Part shown: in pieces, positions 1 to 6,911 of the stretch | How the letters are laid out: the number at the start of each line of letters is the position of its first letter | Numbering within the stretch: position 1 is the stretch's first letter | Origin: Clostridia bacterium | GTDB taxonomy: Bacteria; Bacillota; Clostridia; Oscillospirales; CAG-272 | Direction of reading: 5' to 3' | Length of the DNA: 13,036 bases | Assembly (NCBI GenBank): GCA_024404435.1 | Contig: JAKSPW010000019.1 | Span: 1 to 13,036, forward strand | The notes under the pieces: model-generated | Database searches by the model: none | The model's input: only the letters and a program-made list of their open reading frames with translations | What the model was told of the DNA's origin: nothing | Translations under genes and position numbers: made by a program

Positions 1-70
1 GCATTTCACACGCCGCAGGCGTATTTCACATCCGCAGGATATTTCACAAATCCCGCAAGGGATTTATTTC
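1..70. repeat. three-hairpin intergenic repeat with ATTTCACA spacers
   Basis: Three short palindromes follow one another, each preceded by the octamer ATTTCACA (3-10, 23-30, 41-48). They are ACGCC-GCA-GGCGT (10-22), ATCC-GCA-GGAT (30-40) and AAATCCC-GCAA-GGGATTT (48-65). The tract closes with ATTTC. The hairpins differ in sequence while the spacers are constant, so the element looks built from modules, and it probably extends past the left edge. It lies downstream of the minus-strand SLH gene. I recall similar modular repeats in uncultured gut Clostridia, but no function is known to me. It is not a CRISPR array: the units are too short and each is self-complementary. Confidence 0.75.
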
Positions 71-72
71 GT

Positions 73-126
73 TTTCGGCGCATGGGCAGTTGCTTCAAAA
101 AACATCCTTATGGGCACGCGCCGAAA
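73..126 (-). other. 9-bp inverted repeat downstream of the SLH gene, possible weak terminator
   Basis: TTTCGGCGC at 73-81 and GCGCCGAAA at 118-126 are perfect inverted copies around a 36-base loop. They lie 28-81 bases after the SLH stop on the minus strand. The heptamer ATGGGCA occurs twice inside the loop (82-88 and 110-116). No T-run follows the stem in either direction, so a standard intrinsic terminator is not convincing. It could be a processing or Rho-related 3' structure, or part of the repeat element beside it. Confidence 0.35.
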
Positions 127-153
127 TCGGCAGGTGTTCTGTTTTGTGCTGTT

Positions 154-1599
154 TCAGCCGTCAAGCTCCGCGCTGAACGGCACGTAGGTCACCGAGAGCT
201 TTTCAAGCGCCTGCTCGGCTTTCTCAAGCGTATCGCAGGTGATCCTTATGACCATGCCGTCGACGGCGACCTCGATCGTCGGATAGGTGAAAAGAATCCT
301 TTCACTGCGCCCGTCGACCGTCACGAGAGCCTTGACGCTTCTGCCCATCACCGTGTACTCCTTCTCATACACTTCGGCGCTGTCGAGCATGAACGGATCA
401 ACGTATACCGCTTCGTAGGAATAGGGACTCTGGTAGATATTGTGATTTCTTTCGTGCATATCCTTCCAGTCGCCGTACTCGTCTACGTTGACGCTTCTCT
501 GATGCAGCTCGTGGATGAGCCATGCGGTGCCGTTCTCATTGAGCCTCGATTCGAGAGCCTTGTCGTAGTACGTGATCTCGACGATATTCGCCCCGTCGAT
601 CCCGAACGAGAGCGACGGCCTGTTCAGATATCCGTACGGCTTGAACAGCAGGTAGTCGTTTTCGAAATCCACTCCGCCGTTGACGCACGGATAGGGGATA
701 CCCTCGGAAAGGAGCCTGCGGCAGAACTCGGATGCTATGCCGTTCTTCAGCTCGTCTGCCGAGAAGTAGTCAAATCCGAGCCTGTCCTCGAGTATCTGAT
801 CTTCAATTGTAAACCCTTCTCTAATGTACGTCGTGAAACGCTCCATTGACGTGAGAAGCTCATACGGAGAACTGAAAGTCTCCTTGACACCGAGCCATTC
901 TCCGCCGATGACGTCTTCCTGAGACCCGTAACCGCCGCCGCCGACACCGCTCACCTTGTTCTCTTTCAGATATCTGAGCATCTTCGAGAAAATCTCGGCA
1001 GCGTGAGCGCGCCGTGTCGGCTCGTCGGGCCTGAACGAGCCATCGGGATATCCGCCGATAAGTCCGGATGCGGAGAATCTTCCGACGGACTCTGCCGCCC
1101 ATCCCGACACCTTGTCTGCGTCGGTGAACGCGGGGGAGATCGCTTCACCGAGGTCCTTGCCCGCGTAAGCGAAATATCTGTCGAGCATCGTGCAGAAAGC
1201 TTCACGGGTGAGCATTCCGTCGGGAGCGAATTTTCCGTCGCCCACGCCGCCGACGATGCCCTTGTCCTTTGCCCATGCAACGGCGTCGCAGTACCAGCTT
1301 CCCTCGGCGACGTCATCGAACGGAGACGCTTCACACTTCGGTATTTCCTCTCCGCTCATCCTTGCGAGCACGGTCGCGAGCTCGCTTCTTTTCATTTCCG
1401 CATTCGGGCGGAAGAGGCCGAAGCTTCCGAACATCAGCCCCGCACGGTCTGCGGTGTAAACGGCATTTTCATACCATGCGCCGCTCTTGACGTCGAGAAA
1501 TCCGGCGGAGCCGCTGACCGATATCGCGGACGCAGGCACGAAAGTGAGTGTGCCGAGACAGAATATCAGTGATAAAACGAGTGATATTGTTTTTTTCAT
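154..1599 (-). CDS. secreted protein with three SLH repeats and an orphan C-terminal domain
   Basis: This 481-residue protein begins with a signal peptide (KK, then a hydrophobic stretch, likely cut after ASA at 23-25). Three SLH repeats follow at about 34-83, 93-146 and 157-212. Each has the FxDV...W...AV...G...G core, and the third carries GGYPDGSFRPDEPTRRA. SLH repeats normally anchor proteins to pyruvylated secondary wall polymers. A glycine-rich hinge at 217-225 leads to a C-terminal region (about 235-481) that I do not recognise; it is rich in Tyr, Glu and Asp and ends in a beta-rich stretch. I chose the ATG at 1599 because it begins the signal peptide and has AAAGGAG eight bases upstream. 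A longer frame exists but overlaps the serpin. The gene lies 13 bases after the serpin stop, so it is probably co-transcribed with it and the sigma gene. Confidence 0.88.
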   Translation of the reverse strand: MKKTISLVLSLIFCLGTLTFVPASAISVSGSAGFLDVKSGAWYENAVYTADRAGLMFGSFGLFRPNAEMKRSELATVLARMSGEEIPKCEASPFDDVAEGSWYCDAVAWAKDKGIVGGVGDGKFAPDGMLTREAFCTMLDRYFAYAGKDLGEAISPAFTDADKVSGWAAESVGRFSASGLIGGYPDGSFRPDEPTRRAHAAEIFSKMLRYLKENKVSGVGGGGYGSQEDVIGGEWLGVKETFSSPYELLTSMERFTTYIREGFTIEDQILEDRLGFDYFSADELKNGIASEFCRRLLSEGIPYPCVNGGVDFENDYLLFKPYGYLNRPSLSFGIDGANIVEITYYDKALESRLNENGTAWLIHELHQRSVNVDEYGDWKDMHERNHNIYQSPYSYEAVYVDPFMLDSAEVYEKEYTVMGRSVKALVTVDGRSERILFTYPTIEVAVDGMVIRITCDTLEKAEQALEKLSVTYVPFSAELDG

Positions 1600-1612
1600 T
1601 TTTTTGCTCCTT

Positions 1613-3082
1613 TCAGCCAACGTCGCAGACGATGCCGACGAACAGAGGCAGGTCTCCCGCACCGCGTATGACGAAGATGAACGGTCTGTCGAGCGTCATC
1701 CTGAAATATTCTAACGGAATGCATGACGTGGCCTCATAAATGATCGTGAAAGCGGCTGCCTCACAGCCGTCCTCGTCTACCGTGACGCGGGCTGCGTGAG
1801 AGACGCCCGACACGTACGGAGAATCCGCGCCGGGGGAAACGGGAGTAAAGTCGGCGACTCCGCGAACGAAGGCGTCTTTCACTCCGAGTTCTTCAAGCAT
1901 CGGCTTGAGGTCGAGGCTCGAGTCGACGTCGAACTTCGGAAGGGAAAGGGTGATCTCGTCGGCTTTGACGGCGAGGCTTTCGCCTCCGCGCACGATGAAG
2001 TCGAGCGCAGATTCGTCTCTCAGGAGATCATCGGGAGTCTTTCCCTCGTCGGGGAGTATGAACGTCATTTTGTATTCGTTGTTTCTGAAGTATTTATCTT
2101 CCGCGATGAAGCCGTCGCCGATGTACGCCGTGTCACCGCCGCCGTTCATGAAGTCACACCTCTCGTCGGTCTTGCCGTGAAAGACGCTTTTCTTCGTGGC
2201 GCCGCTCCAGAATTTGCCGTCCCAACCGGCTTTGAAGTGTATTGCGGATACGAGGGCAAGTGCGGTCTCGGAATCGAACTTTTCTTTTCCCGCATGCTCT
2301 TCGAGCAGACCGCCCGTCTGGTCGTTCAACCAGTCCTGAAGCATCTTGTCGTATTCGGGAGAGCCCATTTCGCCGACGAAGGTCGACGCGAAATAGTTTT
2401 CCGCGAGCGTTTTGACGAGCGACTCGTTGTAGTTCATGTCATGCCTGAGCCACAGGGAGTTGGCGAGCAGTGAGCGCGTGACGCCGTCGTCCGTGTACGC
2501 CGCCTTCCAGACTGCGTTTGCAGAGGAGCGCACGGAGTCCGTGTCCGCCTCCCCGAGAAGTGCGAGGAGCTGATCCTTCGTTTCGCCCGCGGCACACTCC
2601 GAGAGCATGCTGAGCGCGAGGTAGACGTTTGTCGGCGAGAAAACGACGTTGCCGTCCCGGCCCGTCATGAACTCACTGACGGTCTTTCTGAAAAATTCCG
2701 TCGTGCCGTCAGACAGAGTGCCGAGATTCTTTTCTTTTTCCGCCGTTGTTTCTCCCCACTTCTGCAGCGTGTTGAGGTAACCGTCATACGTCATCGTGTC
2801 GGGCACGGGAAATTTTTCCGTTTCGGGGTAATCGGCCGCAGCCGCAGCGAACGGAGAAAAGTGATGAACGGGTTCGGGCGGCACGTCACTCACGGAGCCG
2901 CTCCTGCCGCCGCCGACGAAGACGGCGGTCACGGTCACGGCGCAGACGAGCATCGCCGCGACGGCGGAATACACGATCTTTCTGTTCTTTTTCCTCTGCG
3001 GCTTGTAATTTTCCGCGTCGGCGAGGTATTTGTCACCGATGCCGCTTATCGCACCGTAGAGCTTTTCGCTGTTTTTACTCAC
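1613..3082 (-). CDS. membrane-anchored serpin with anti-sigma-like N-terminus
   Basis: The protein has 489 residues. Residues 1-34 are a short charged segment (EKLYGAISGIGDKYLADAEN, then basic RKKNRK). A single membrane span (about 36-57) and a linker follow, then a full-length serpin domain (about 120-489). Serpin marks include NVVFSPTNVYLALSML (145-160), the hinge DEDGCEAAA (436-444), DRPFIFVIR (465-473) and LFVGIV near the end. Aligning with alpha-1-antitrypsin puts the scissile bond near Ser453-Cys454 (ATS-CIPL). The Ala-rich hinge suggests an inhibitory serpin that traps a protease outside the membrane. The N-terminus, from memory, resembles short cytoplasmic segments of clostridial proteins encoded beside ECF sigma factors. 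I chose the GTG at 3082: it overlaps the sigma stop in GTGA, and the upstream residues of the longer frame are sigma-gene shadow. The anti-sigma role is inferred. Confidence 0.92.
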   Translation of the reverse strand: MSKNSEKLYGAISGIGDKYLADAENYKPQRKKNRKIVYSAVAAMLVCAVTVTAVFVGGGRSGSVSDVPPEPVHHFSPFAAAAADYPETEKFPVPDTMTYDGYLNTLQKWGETTAEKEKNLGTLSDGTTEFFRKTVSEFMTGRDGNVVFSPTNVYLALSMLSECAAGETKDQLLALLGEADTDSVRSSANAVWKAAYTDDGVTRSLLANSLWLRHDMNYNESLVKTLAENYFASTFVGEMGSPEYDKMLQDWLNDQTGGLLEEHAGKEKFDSETALALVSAIHFKAGWDGKFWSGATKKSVFHGKTDERCDFMNGGGDTAYIGDGFIAEDKYFRNNEYKMTFILPDEGKTPDDLLRDESALDFIVRGGESLAVKADEITLSLPKFDVDSSLDLKPMLEELGVKDAFVRGVADFTPVSPGADSPYVSGVSHAARVTVDEDGCEAAAFTIIYEATSCIPLEYFRMTLDRPFIFVIRGAGDLPLFVGIVCDVG

Positions 3083-3636
3083 AGTAATATACCGTTCCTT
3101 TCGAGATATTTTCCGAGATTTTTTCTCAGCCTGAAGAGCCGTCCCGCCATCTGGGACGCGTTCATCCCGAAGCGGGCGGCAAGCTCCTTCACGGAGTCGC
3201 CGTACCAGTAGCGGCGCACGAAGATGGCCGCGTCCTCGGTACGGAGCCCGTCGAGCCATTTTTCGATAGACTCTGAGGTGAAAGCCGCTTCTGCGAGATC
3301 CTCGACTCCGTCGCGGGACGGGATCGCGTCCTCGAGCTCGGAGAGCAGGAGCTCCTCCGCGCCGCCTCTTGAGGCGGACGTTTTCTGCCTGAATCTTCCG
3401 ACGGCGATGTTCCGTGCGATCCTTGCGGTATATCCCGCAAAGTGAACGGGGCGTTCCGGCGGTATTTTCTGCCAGAGCGCGTGGAGAGTGTCGCTTTCGA
3501 CCTCCTCCGCGTCCTCGCGGTCGCCGAGAACGTTCATCGCGACGCGCCTGCTCAGAGCACCGTACTTTGAGGCGGTCTCACTCAGCGCCGCCTCGTCGCG
3601 TGCGAAAAACAGATCGGTTATCTCACGGTCATCCAT
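3079..3636 (-). CDS. ECF-type RNA polymerase sigma factor
   Basis: At 185 residues this has the usual length and layout of an extracytoplasmic-function sigma factor. Region 2 spans about 24-84 (KYGALSRRVAMNVLGDREDAEEVESDTLHALW..., with FAGYTARIARNIAVGRFRQ for -10 binding and melting). Region 4 spans about 121-178, with a helix-turn-helix at SVKELAARFGMNASQMAGRLFRLR. It directs RNA polymerase to a specific promoter set. ATG 3636 has AAGGAGG ten bases upstream. Its TGA stop overlaps the GTG start of the membrane serpin by four bases, the usual arrangement of a sigma factor with a membrane-bound antagonist. The promoter is not obvious, and self-regulation is likely but unproven. The ECF subgroup cannot be named by eye. 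Confidence 0.93.
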   Translation of the reverse strand: MDDREITDLFFARDEAALSETASKYGALSRRVAMNVLGDREDAEEVESDTLHALWQKIPPERPVHFAGYTARIARNIAVGRFRQKTSASRGGAEELLLSELEDAIPSRDGVEDLAEAAFTSESIEKWLDGLRTEDAAIFVRRYWYGDSVKELAARFGMNASQMAGRLFRLRKNLGKYLERNGILL

Positions 3637-3744
3637 CGGTCGGCTTCCTCCTTGTATGAAAAATCAAAGGCCTTTACCTATACAGTCGCAAAAAAAACGG
3701 AAATATTCGCATGAAACGATATTTTTTTGTTTTTTTACAAATTA
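3637..3744 (-). promoter_or_regulatory. AT-rich upstream region of the sigma-serpin-SLH operon
   Basis: These bases lie directly upstream of the sigma gene and should hold its promoter. They contain the 10-bp palindrome AAAGGCCTTT (3666-3675), an eight-base A-run (3690-3697) and a T-rich tract (3719-3737). On the minus strand a TATAGG box (3677-3682) follows TTTTTTTTGCGACTG. This does not match a good sigma-A -35/-10 pair, which would fit an ECF-type self-regulated promoter. No consensus can be assigned from one copy. Confidence 0.35.
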
Positions 3745-3770
3745 CGCATCAGGCGTTTCCGCCTGATGCG
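3745..3770 (-). terminator. perfect 11-bp hairpin with GAAA loop, likely terminator of the araC-glycosidase operon
   Basis: CGCATCAGGCG (3745-3755) and CGCCTGATGCG (3760-3770) pair perfectly around a four-base loop. On the minus strand the loop reads GAAA, a stable GNRA tetraloop, and the stem is followed by TAATTTGT. The U-tract is weak. Position, about 100 bases after the glycosidase stop, and the loop type favour termination of minus-strand transcripts. It may also be one arm of the repeat element that fills this gap. Confidence 0.5.
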
Positions 3771-3788
3771 CATTGTTGAGCATTGAGA

Positions 3789-3879
3789 GCCTTAAGCCTT
3801 AAGCTTTTATAATGTACATTTCCGCGCCGCGGAAATGTTCCGATTATTCTGAAAACTTAAAACTTAAAACTGAAAACTA
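3789..3879. repeat. mosaic intergenic element: heptamer repeats and a 10-bp hairpin
   Basis: GCCTTAA occurs twice in tandem (3789-3802). ACATTTCCGC (3816-3825) and GCGGAAATGT (3829-3838) form a perfect 10-bp hairpin with a three-base loop. Four 7-bp units (AAAACTT, AAAACTT, AAAACTG, AAAACTA) then run from 3852 to 3879. The last heptamer contains CTA, the minus-strand TAG stop of the glycosidase gene. Together with the hairpin at 3745-3770 this fills the whole gap between the two minus-strand operons and looks like an inserted mosaic repeat. I see no coding capacity in 3637-3876. Confidence 0.65.
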
Positions 3880-5751
3880 TTTGATCCCTGCCGCGGATCT
3901 GACCGCGTCGTCGTAGAGCTTCAGGATCTCTTCCTTCTTATCGGGAGTCATCGGGCGGAAGTTCTCCGCGTCGAACGGGAGCTCGCGCCTTTCGGCGGCG
4001 GCGTGCACCATGTCGCAGACAGTCTTCGAGAACTCGTCTTTTCCCTCCGAAAATCTTTCATATATATCAATGAGGTCACGCGGCAGAACGGAAACGTCTG
4101 CCTTATAAGCCTTTTCCGGCTCGACGTCGTGCCACTTGTAGCCCTCGCCTCTCATATCGATCAGCACGTCGTTTACGTCGTTGAGGATCGACGCGGGCAC
4201 GGTCGTGCCTCTGATCTTGATGCCGTTGACGAAGAGAACGGGCTCGTGATCCCCGTTTGCGACGCGGAAGTTTATTTCCCCGCCCGCGTAGTTCACCGTC
4301 TGGTGCTGAACGTATTCGGTGATGTCCTTCGGGATATTGACGCGCACCGTCAGTCCGACGGCCGTGGGGATATATGAAAGCAGTCCGCGCCCGAGGCAGG
4401 TCGCCGTCGCGAAATTGTCGATCATCACGCCGACGGGACGGCCGATCTTCTCGTGACCGTCATCCGCTCCGTTTTCCTCCTGCCACGGATTGCAGGTGTT
4501 GTGTCCCCACTGCGACATCGGCTGATCCTGACGGTAATCCGCCGCCCATTTCATGTAGTAATCCGCCGCACGGAAAGCATCGTCAGCCGCGCCCGCTTCG
4601 AGATAGGCGATGATGGCACGTCCCTCGACGGTCGACCAGCATCCGCCGTCCACCCAGTTGCCGGGCTTGTGGATATAAGAAGTGCGCAGGTCGTCGAGAT
4701 CGAGATATCTGAACAGCGAGTCGTCGAGAGACGGATAATTGTTGCAGAGGATGCCCGCGGGACGGATGCCCTCGACCGAGGCGATCTTATTGTAGATCGT
4801 CTTCACGGTCTCCTCATCCACCATCGAGTGCGCGATCGCGTCCACGTTGCAGACAGCCTCGAGGTATCCGTGCTTTTCGGCGCCGTATACTCCGTGGAGA
4901 GTGCCGTCGGGATCCATGCTCTTGGCAAGGTAGCCTTCCTCCGTCAGAAGCTGGGGAAGGGCAGCGTACGTTCTCTCGTATTTTTCAAGGCATCTGTCTC
5001 TGAGCTTTCTGTCCCCTCCGAGCTCGGAGACCTCGGCGAGCTTTTTCATCGCCGCGCCGTAGGTGACTGCGAGTCCCGTGAGATATGCTTTTCCGGGAGT
5101 TTTCGTCTTCTCGTCGAACGAGCCGCCGTAGCTCGGCGCGAGCAGATTTGCCGATGCGCCGACGAGGAAAAGCCCGTTTTCGGCTCTCGTTTTCTCGATA
5201 TGATCCGCCGCGCGGAGCAGGAGATCGATATATTTTTCTATTTCCGTCAGGTCTCTGTTGAAGAGAAGCAGGTCGCATTCAAGAAGGATGCCGCAGGCGG
5301 TGGCTTCATAGAACCAGTCGTACAGCTCGAAGGGGCCGTCGCCCTGCTTGTAGACGATGCCGCCGTCGATCACGCAGTCGCCGAGCGCGCCGTCGGGCGC
5401 GCACAGATGGCGGCAGGCGAGCCCATTCGGCACTCCGTCGTCGGCACCGATCCGCTTTCCGTCGCCGAGCCTGTCCCAGAACAGGTCGAGCGAGTTCTGG
5501 AGCACGCGCCTCCATTTTTTCGAGAGGAAGGGCATGGCTCCGTACGCGAAGCCGTAGCTGTTCTGCATCCAGAAGCCATTCCCCCAGATAAATCCTTCCT
5601 TAAAAGTCTCCGTTTCCGGATTATAAAGCATCTGCAGATAAGGCAGGCGAGATGTCGGGTGAAGCATCGAAAAGCTGTCGTCGATGAGCTTCAGCCAATC
5701 GTTTCTGCCCGCGCCTCCCGCGTAAATTCCGTTGTAAGTCGTCTCCGTCAC
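3877..5751 (-). CDS. putative cytoplasmic six-hairpin (alpha/alpha)6 glycosidase-like protein
   Basis: The protein has 624 residues from the GTG start. Its pattern of repeated helices with aromatic, Gly and acidic turns fits the (alpha/alpha)6 barrel shared by GH15, GH63, GH78, GH94 and related enzymes. Numbering from the alternative ATG, examples are EGFIWGNGFWMQN (56-68), GDGPFELYDWFYEATACG (141-158), NWVDGGCWSTVEGRAIIAYLEAG (369-391) and SQWGHNTCNPWQEENGADDG (417-436). A beta-rich part (about 470-560) and a helical tail follow. No signal peptide or membrane segment is seen, so it should be cytoplasmic. I cannot assign a GH family, substrate or catalytic acids. GTG 5751 overlaps the AraC stop as GTGA with AAGGA 11 bases upstream. 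ATG 5763 is also possible, but GG directly abuts it, leaving no room for a ribosome site. The TAG stop is the only one in the window and falls inside a heptamer repeat. Confidence 0.75.
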   Translation of the reverse strand: MTETTYNGIYAGGAGRNDWLKLIDDSFSMLHPTSRLPYLQMLYNPETETFKEGFIWGNGFWMQNSYGFAYGAMPFLSKKWRRVLQNSLDLFWDRLGDGKRIGADDGVPNGLACRHLCAPDGALGDCVIDGGIVYKQGDGPFELYDWFYEATACGILLECDLLLFNRDLTEIEKYIDLLLRAADHIEKTRAENGLFLVGASANLLAPSYGGSFDEKTKTPGKAYLTGLAVTYGAAMKKLAEVSELGGDRKLRDRCLEKYERTYAALPQLLTEEGYLAKSMDPDGTLHGVYGAEKHGYLEAVCNVDAIAHSMVDEETVKTIYNKIASVEGIRPAGILCNNYPSLDDSLFRYLDLDDLRTSYIHKPGNWVDGGCWSTVEGRAIIAYLEAGAADDAFRAADYYMKWAADYRQDQPMSQWGHNTCNPWQEENGADDGHEKIGRPVGVMIDNFATATCLGRGLLSYIPTAVGLTVRVNIPKDITEYVQHQTVNYAGGEINFRVANGDHEPVLFVNGIKIRGTTVPASILNDVNDVLIDMRGEGYKWHDVEPEKAYKADVSVLPRDLIDIYERFSEGKDEFSKTVCDMVHAAAERRELPFDAENFRPMTPDKKEEILKLYDDAVRSAAGIK

Positions 5752-6716
5752 GTCGGTTTCCATCCTTTTTTGAGGTTTTTCACGTATTCCTTCGGGGTAC
5801 ATCCCGTGATTTTTCTGAATGACTTGTAGAAGCCGGAGCTGCTCGTGAATCCGCTCGCGTAAGCGGCGTCGAGGATGTTGCAGTCCGTCTCCGTCAGAAG
5901 TCTGACCGTGTTGTCGACACGACATTTGAGGATAAAGTCGTTCACGCTCATCCCCGTGTATTTGCGGAAAATCTTGTAGAAGTGGCTGCGGCTCATGTGT
6001 GCGCTCGCGGCAAGCTCCGAGACGCTGATCTCGCCCGAGATCTGCGTGCGGATGAGGTTGAGCACGTAGACGATTGCAAACGAGTGGTCTCCCGCCGCGG
6101 GCACGCTCCTCGCGGGTGCGCCGCACAGCTCGAACGAAAAGACGGAGTCGTTGTCAGCCGATTTGTCGTACGGCTCGATCCTTTCCGTGCCGAATCCGAC
6201 GCCGAACGCGCGGCAGACGGACATGAGAGCACAGGTGAGGAGCCCGCGCACCATGTTCGCACTCGAACTGTCGGCGAGCTTCATCTCGTCCTTGACGCGT
6301 CCGAGATATTCTCTGATGGCGGAGTTGTACGGAGAGCCTCTGCGCAGGACGGTGTTCTCGACCGTCGATTCCGTCATGAAAAGCTCCGTGCAGGCGGAGT
6401 TGTTCAGAAAATCGGGCGTGAATTCGTATATGTCGAGGACGATGTTTCCGCCCTCGGGATAGTTCTCGAAATGTCTGACCGTTCCGGGACGCAGGATCAC
6501 GACGTCCCCGGGGGAAATGTGTATCGTCGTCTGACCGAGGCACCAGTCTGCCTCCTCCGCGGAGACCACCGCGATCTTCATCCGCGGATAAACGTAATTT
6601 CCCGTCCCGCCCGTGTCGTCGATAAATTCAAGGTCGTTGTACCTGAACAGTATCTCGCCCCTCGGATTTGTGATGCAGTAACTGTCGGTATGCTCCGGTA
6701 GCGTATTCTGCTTCAT
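5748..6716 (-). CDS. AraC-family transcriptional regulator with cupin sensor domain
   Basis: The protein has 322 residues. The N-terminal part (about 15-105) is an AraC-type beta-barrel sensor, with HISPGDVVILRPGTVRHF at 66-83 as the usual cupin strand-turn. A helical linker follows. The C-terminus has both helix-turn-helix motifs: ISVSELAASAHMSRSHFYKIF (230-250) and the second with GFTSSSGFYKSFRKITGCTPKEYV (289-312). Such proteins normally bind a sugar and activate nearby catabolic genes, so the coupled glycosidase and the divergent rightward genes are the likely targets. ATG 6716 has GGAAAGGAG four bases upstream. The TGA stop overlaps the next gene's GTG. The ligand is unknown. Confidence 0.95.
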   Translation of the reverse strand: MKQNTLPEHTDSYCITNPRGEILFRYNDLEFIDDTGGTGNYVYPRMKIAVVSAEEADWCLGQTTIHISPGDVVILRPGTVRHFENYPEGGNIVLDIYEFTPDFLNNSACTELFMTESTVENTVLRRGSPYNSAIREYLGRVKDEMKLADSSSANMVRGLLTCALMSVCRAFGVGFGTERIEPYDKSADNDSVFSFELCGAPARSVPAAGDHSFAIVYVLNLIRTQISGEISVSELAASAHMSRSHFYKIFRKYTGMSVNDFILKCRVDNTVRLLTETDCNILDAAYASGFTSSSGFYKSFRKITGCTPKEYVKNLKKGWKPT

Positions 6717-6729
6717 GAGTCTCCTTTCC

Positions 6730-6742
6730 GCCGCTTTGCGGC
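6730..6742 (-). other. leader hairpin next to the araC ribosome site
   Basis: GCCGC-TTT-GCGGC forms a 5-bp stem in the araC leader. On the minus-strand message it ends a few bases before the GGAAAGGAG ribosome site. A similar short GC hairpin precedes the ribosome site of both lipoprotein genes in this window. It may protect the 5' end or simply keep the ribosome site open. Confidence 0.4.
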
Positions 6743-6766
6743 ACCGGTAAACACGTAACTGATTAT

Positions 6767-6794
6767 ATTATATCAAAAGTCCGGAATATTGCAA
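6767..6794 (-). promoter_or_regulatory. extended -10 promoter for araC and the glycosidase gene
   Basis: On the minus strand TTGCAA (6789-6794) is 16 bases from TATAAT (6767-6772). The -10 is preceded by TGA, giving the extended -10 element TGATATAAT. The start site would fall near 6760, about 45 bases upstream of the araC ATG. The match to a housekeeping sigma-A promoter is good. A second TATAAT sits five bases further downstream (6762-6767). Confidence 0.7.
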
Positions 6795-6867
6795 GATTTA
6801 ATTCAAAAATAGATAAAAGAAAAACAAAAGTAGAGGCAAGTTCGGGTCAATAATTGTAAAATATACG

Positions 6868-6911
6868 ATGAAGTAATATGAAGTGACGGGATGCTTCCGC
6901 ATTTTCCGTCA
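6868..6911 (+). promoter_or_regulatory. direct repeat ATGAAGT and leader hairpin before the oxidoreductase gene
   Basis: ATGAAGT occurs at 6868-6874 and 6878-6884, exactly 10 bp apart, or one helical turn. TGACGG (6884-6889) then pairs with CCGTCA (6906-6911), with an inner ATGC/GCAT stem. The hairpin ends eight bases before the AAGGGAG ribosome site. I could not fix a confident sigma-A promoter for the rightward oxidoreductase gene in 6795-6931. An activated promoter depending on the divergent AraC protein would explain that, with the direct repeat as candidate half-sites. This is inference. Confidence 0.35.

Noticed and set aside
1..70. CRISPR array
   Set aside because: Repeat units are only eight bases, the inserts are palindromes of 10-18 bases, and no cas genes are near.
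82..849. Plus-strand open frame opposite the SLH gene (255 codons)
   Set aside because: It is antisense to the SLH protein with no ribosome site or recognisable domain, and starts within the inverted repeat.
3083..3259. N-terminal extension of the serpin frame
   Set aside because: It overlaps sigma region 4 in another frame and has low-complexity, Arg-rich sequence. GTG 3082 gives the normal coupled start.
4453..5829. Long plus-strand open frame opposite the glycosidase gene (458 codons)
   Set aside because: It lies antisense to a clearly coding gene, shows no recognisable domain, is Arg/Val-rich, and comes from the high third-position GC of the true gene.
5764..6126. N-terminal extension of the glycosidase frame
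   Set aside because: These residues are an Arg-rich shadow of the AraC gene. The starts at 5751 or 5763 fit the overlap and the protein pattern.
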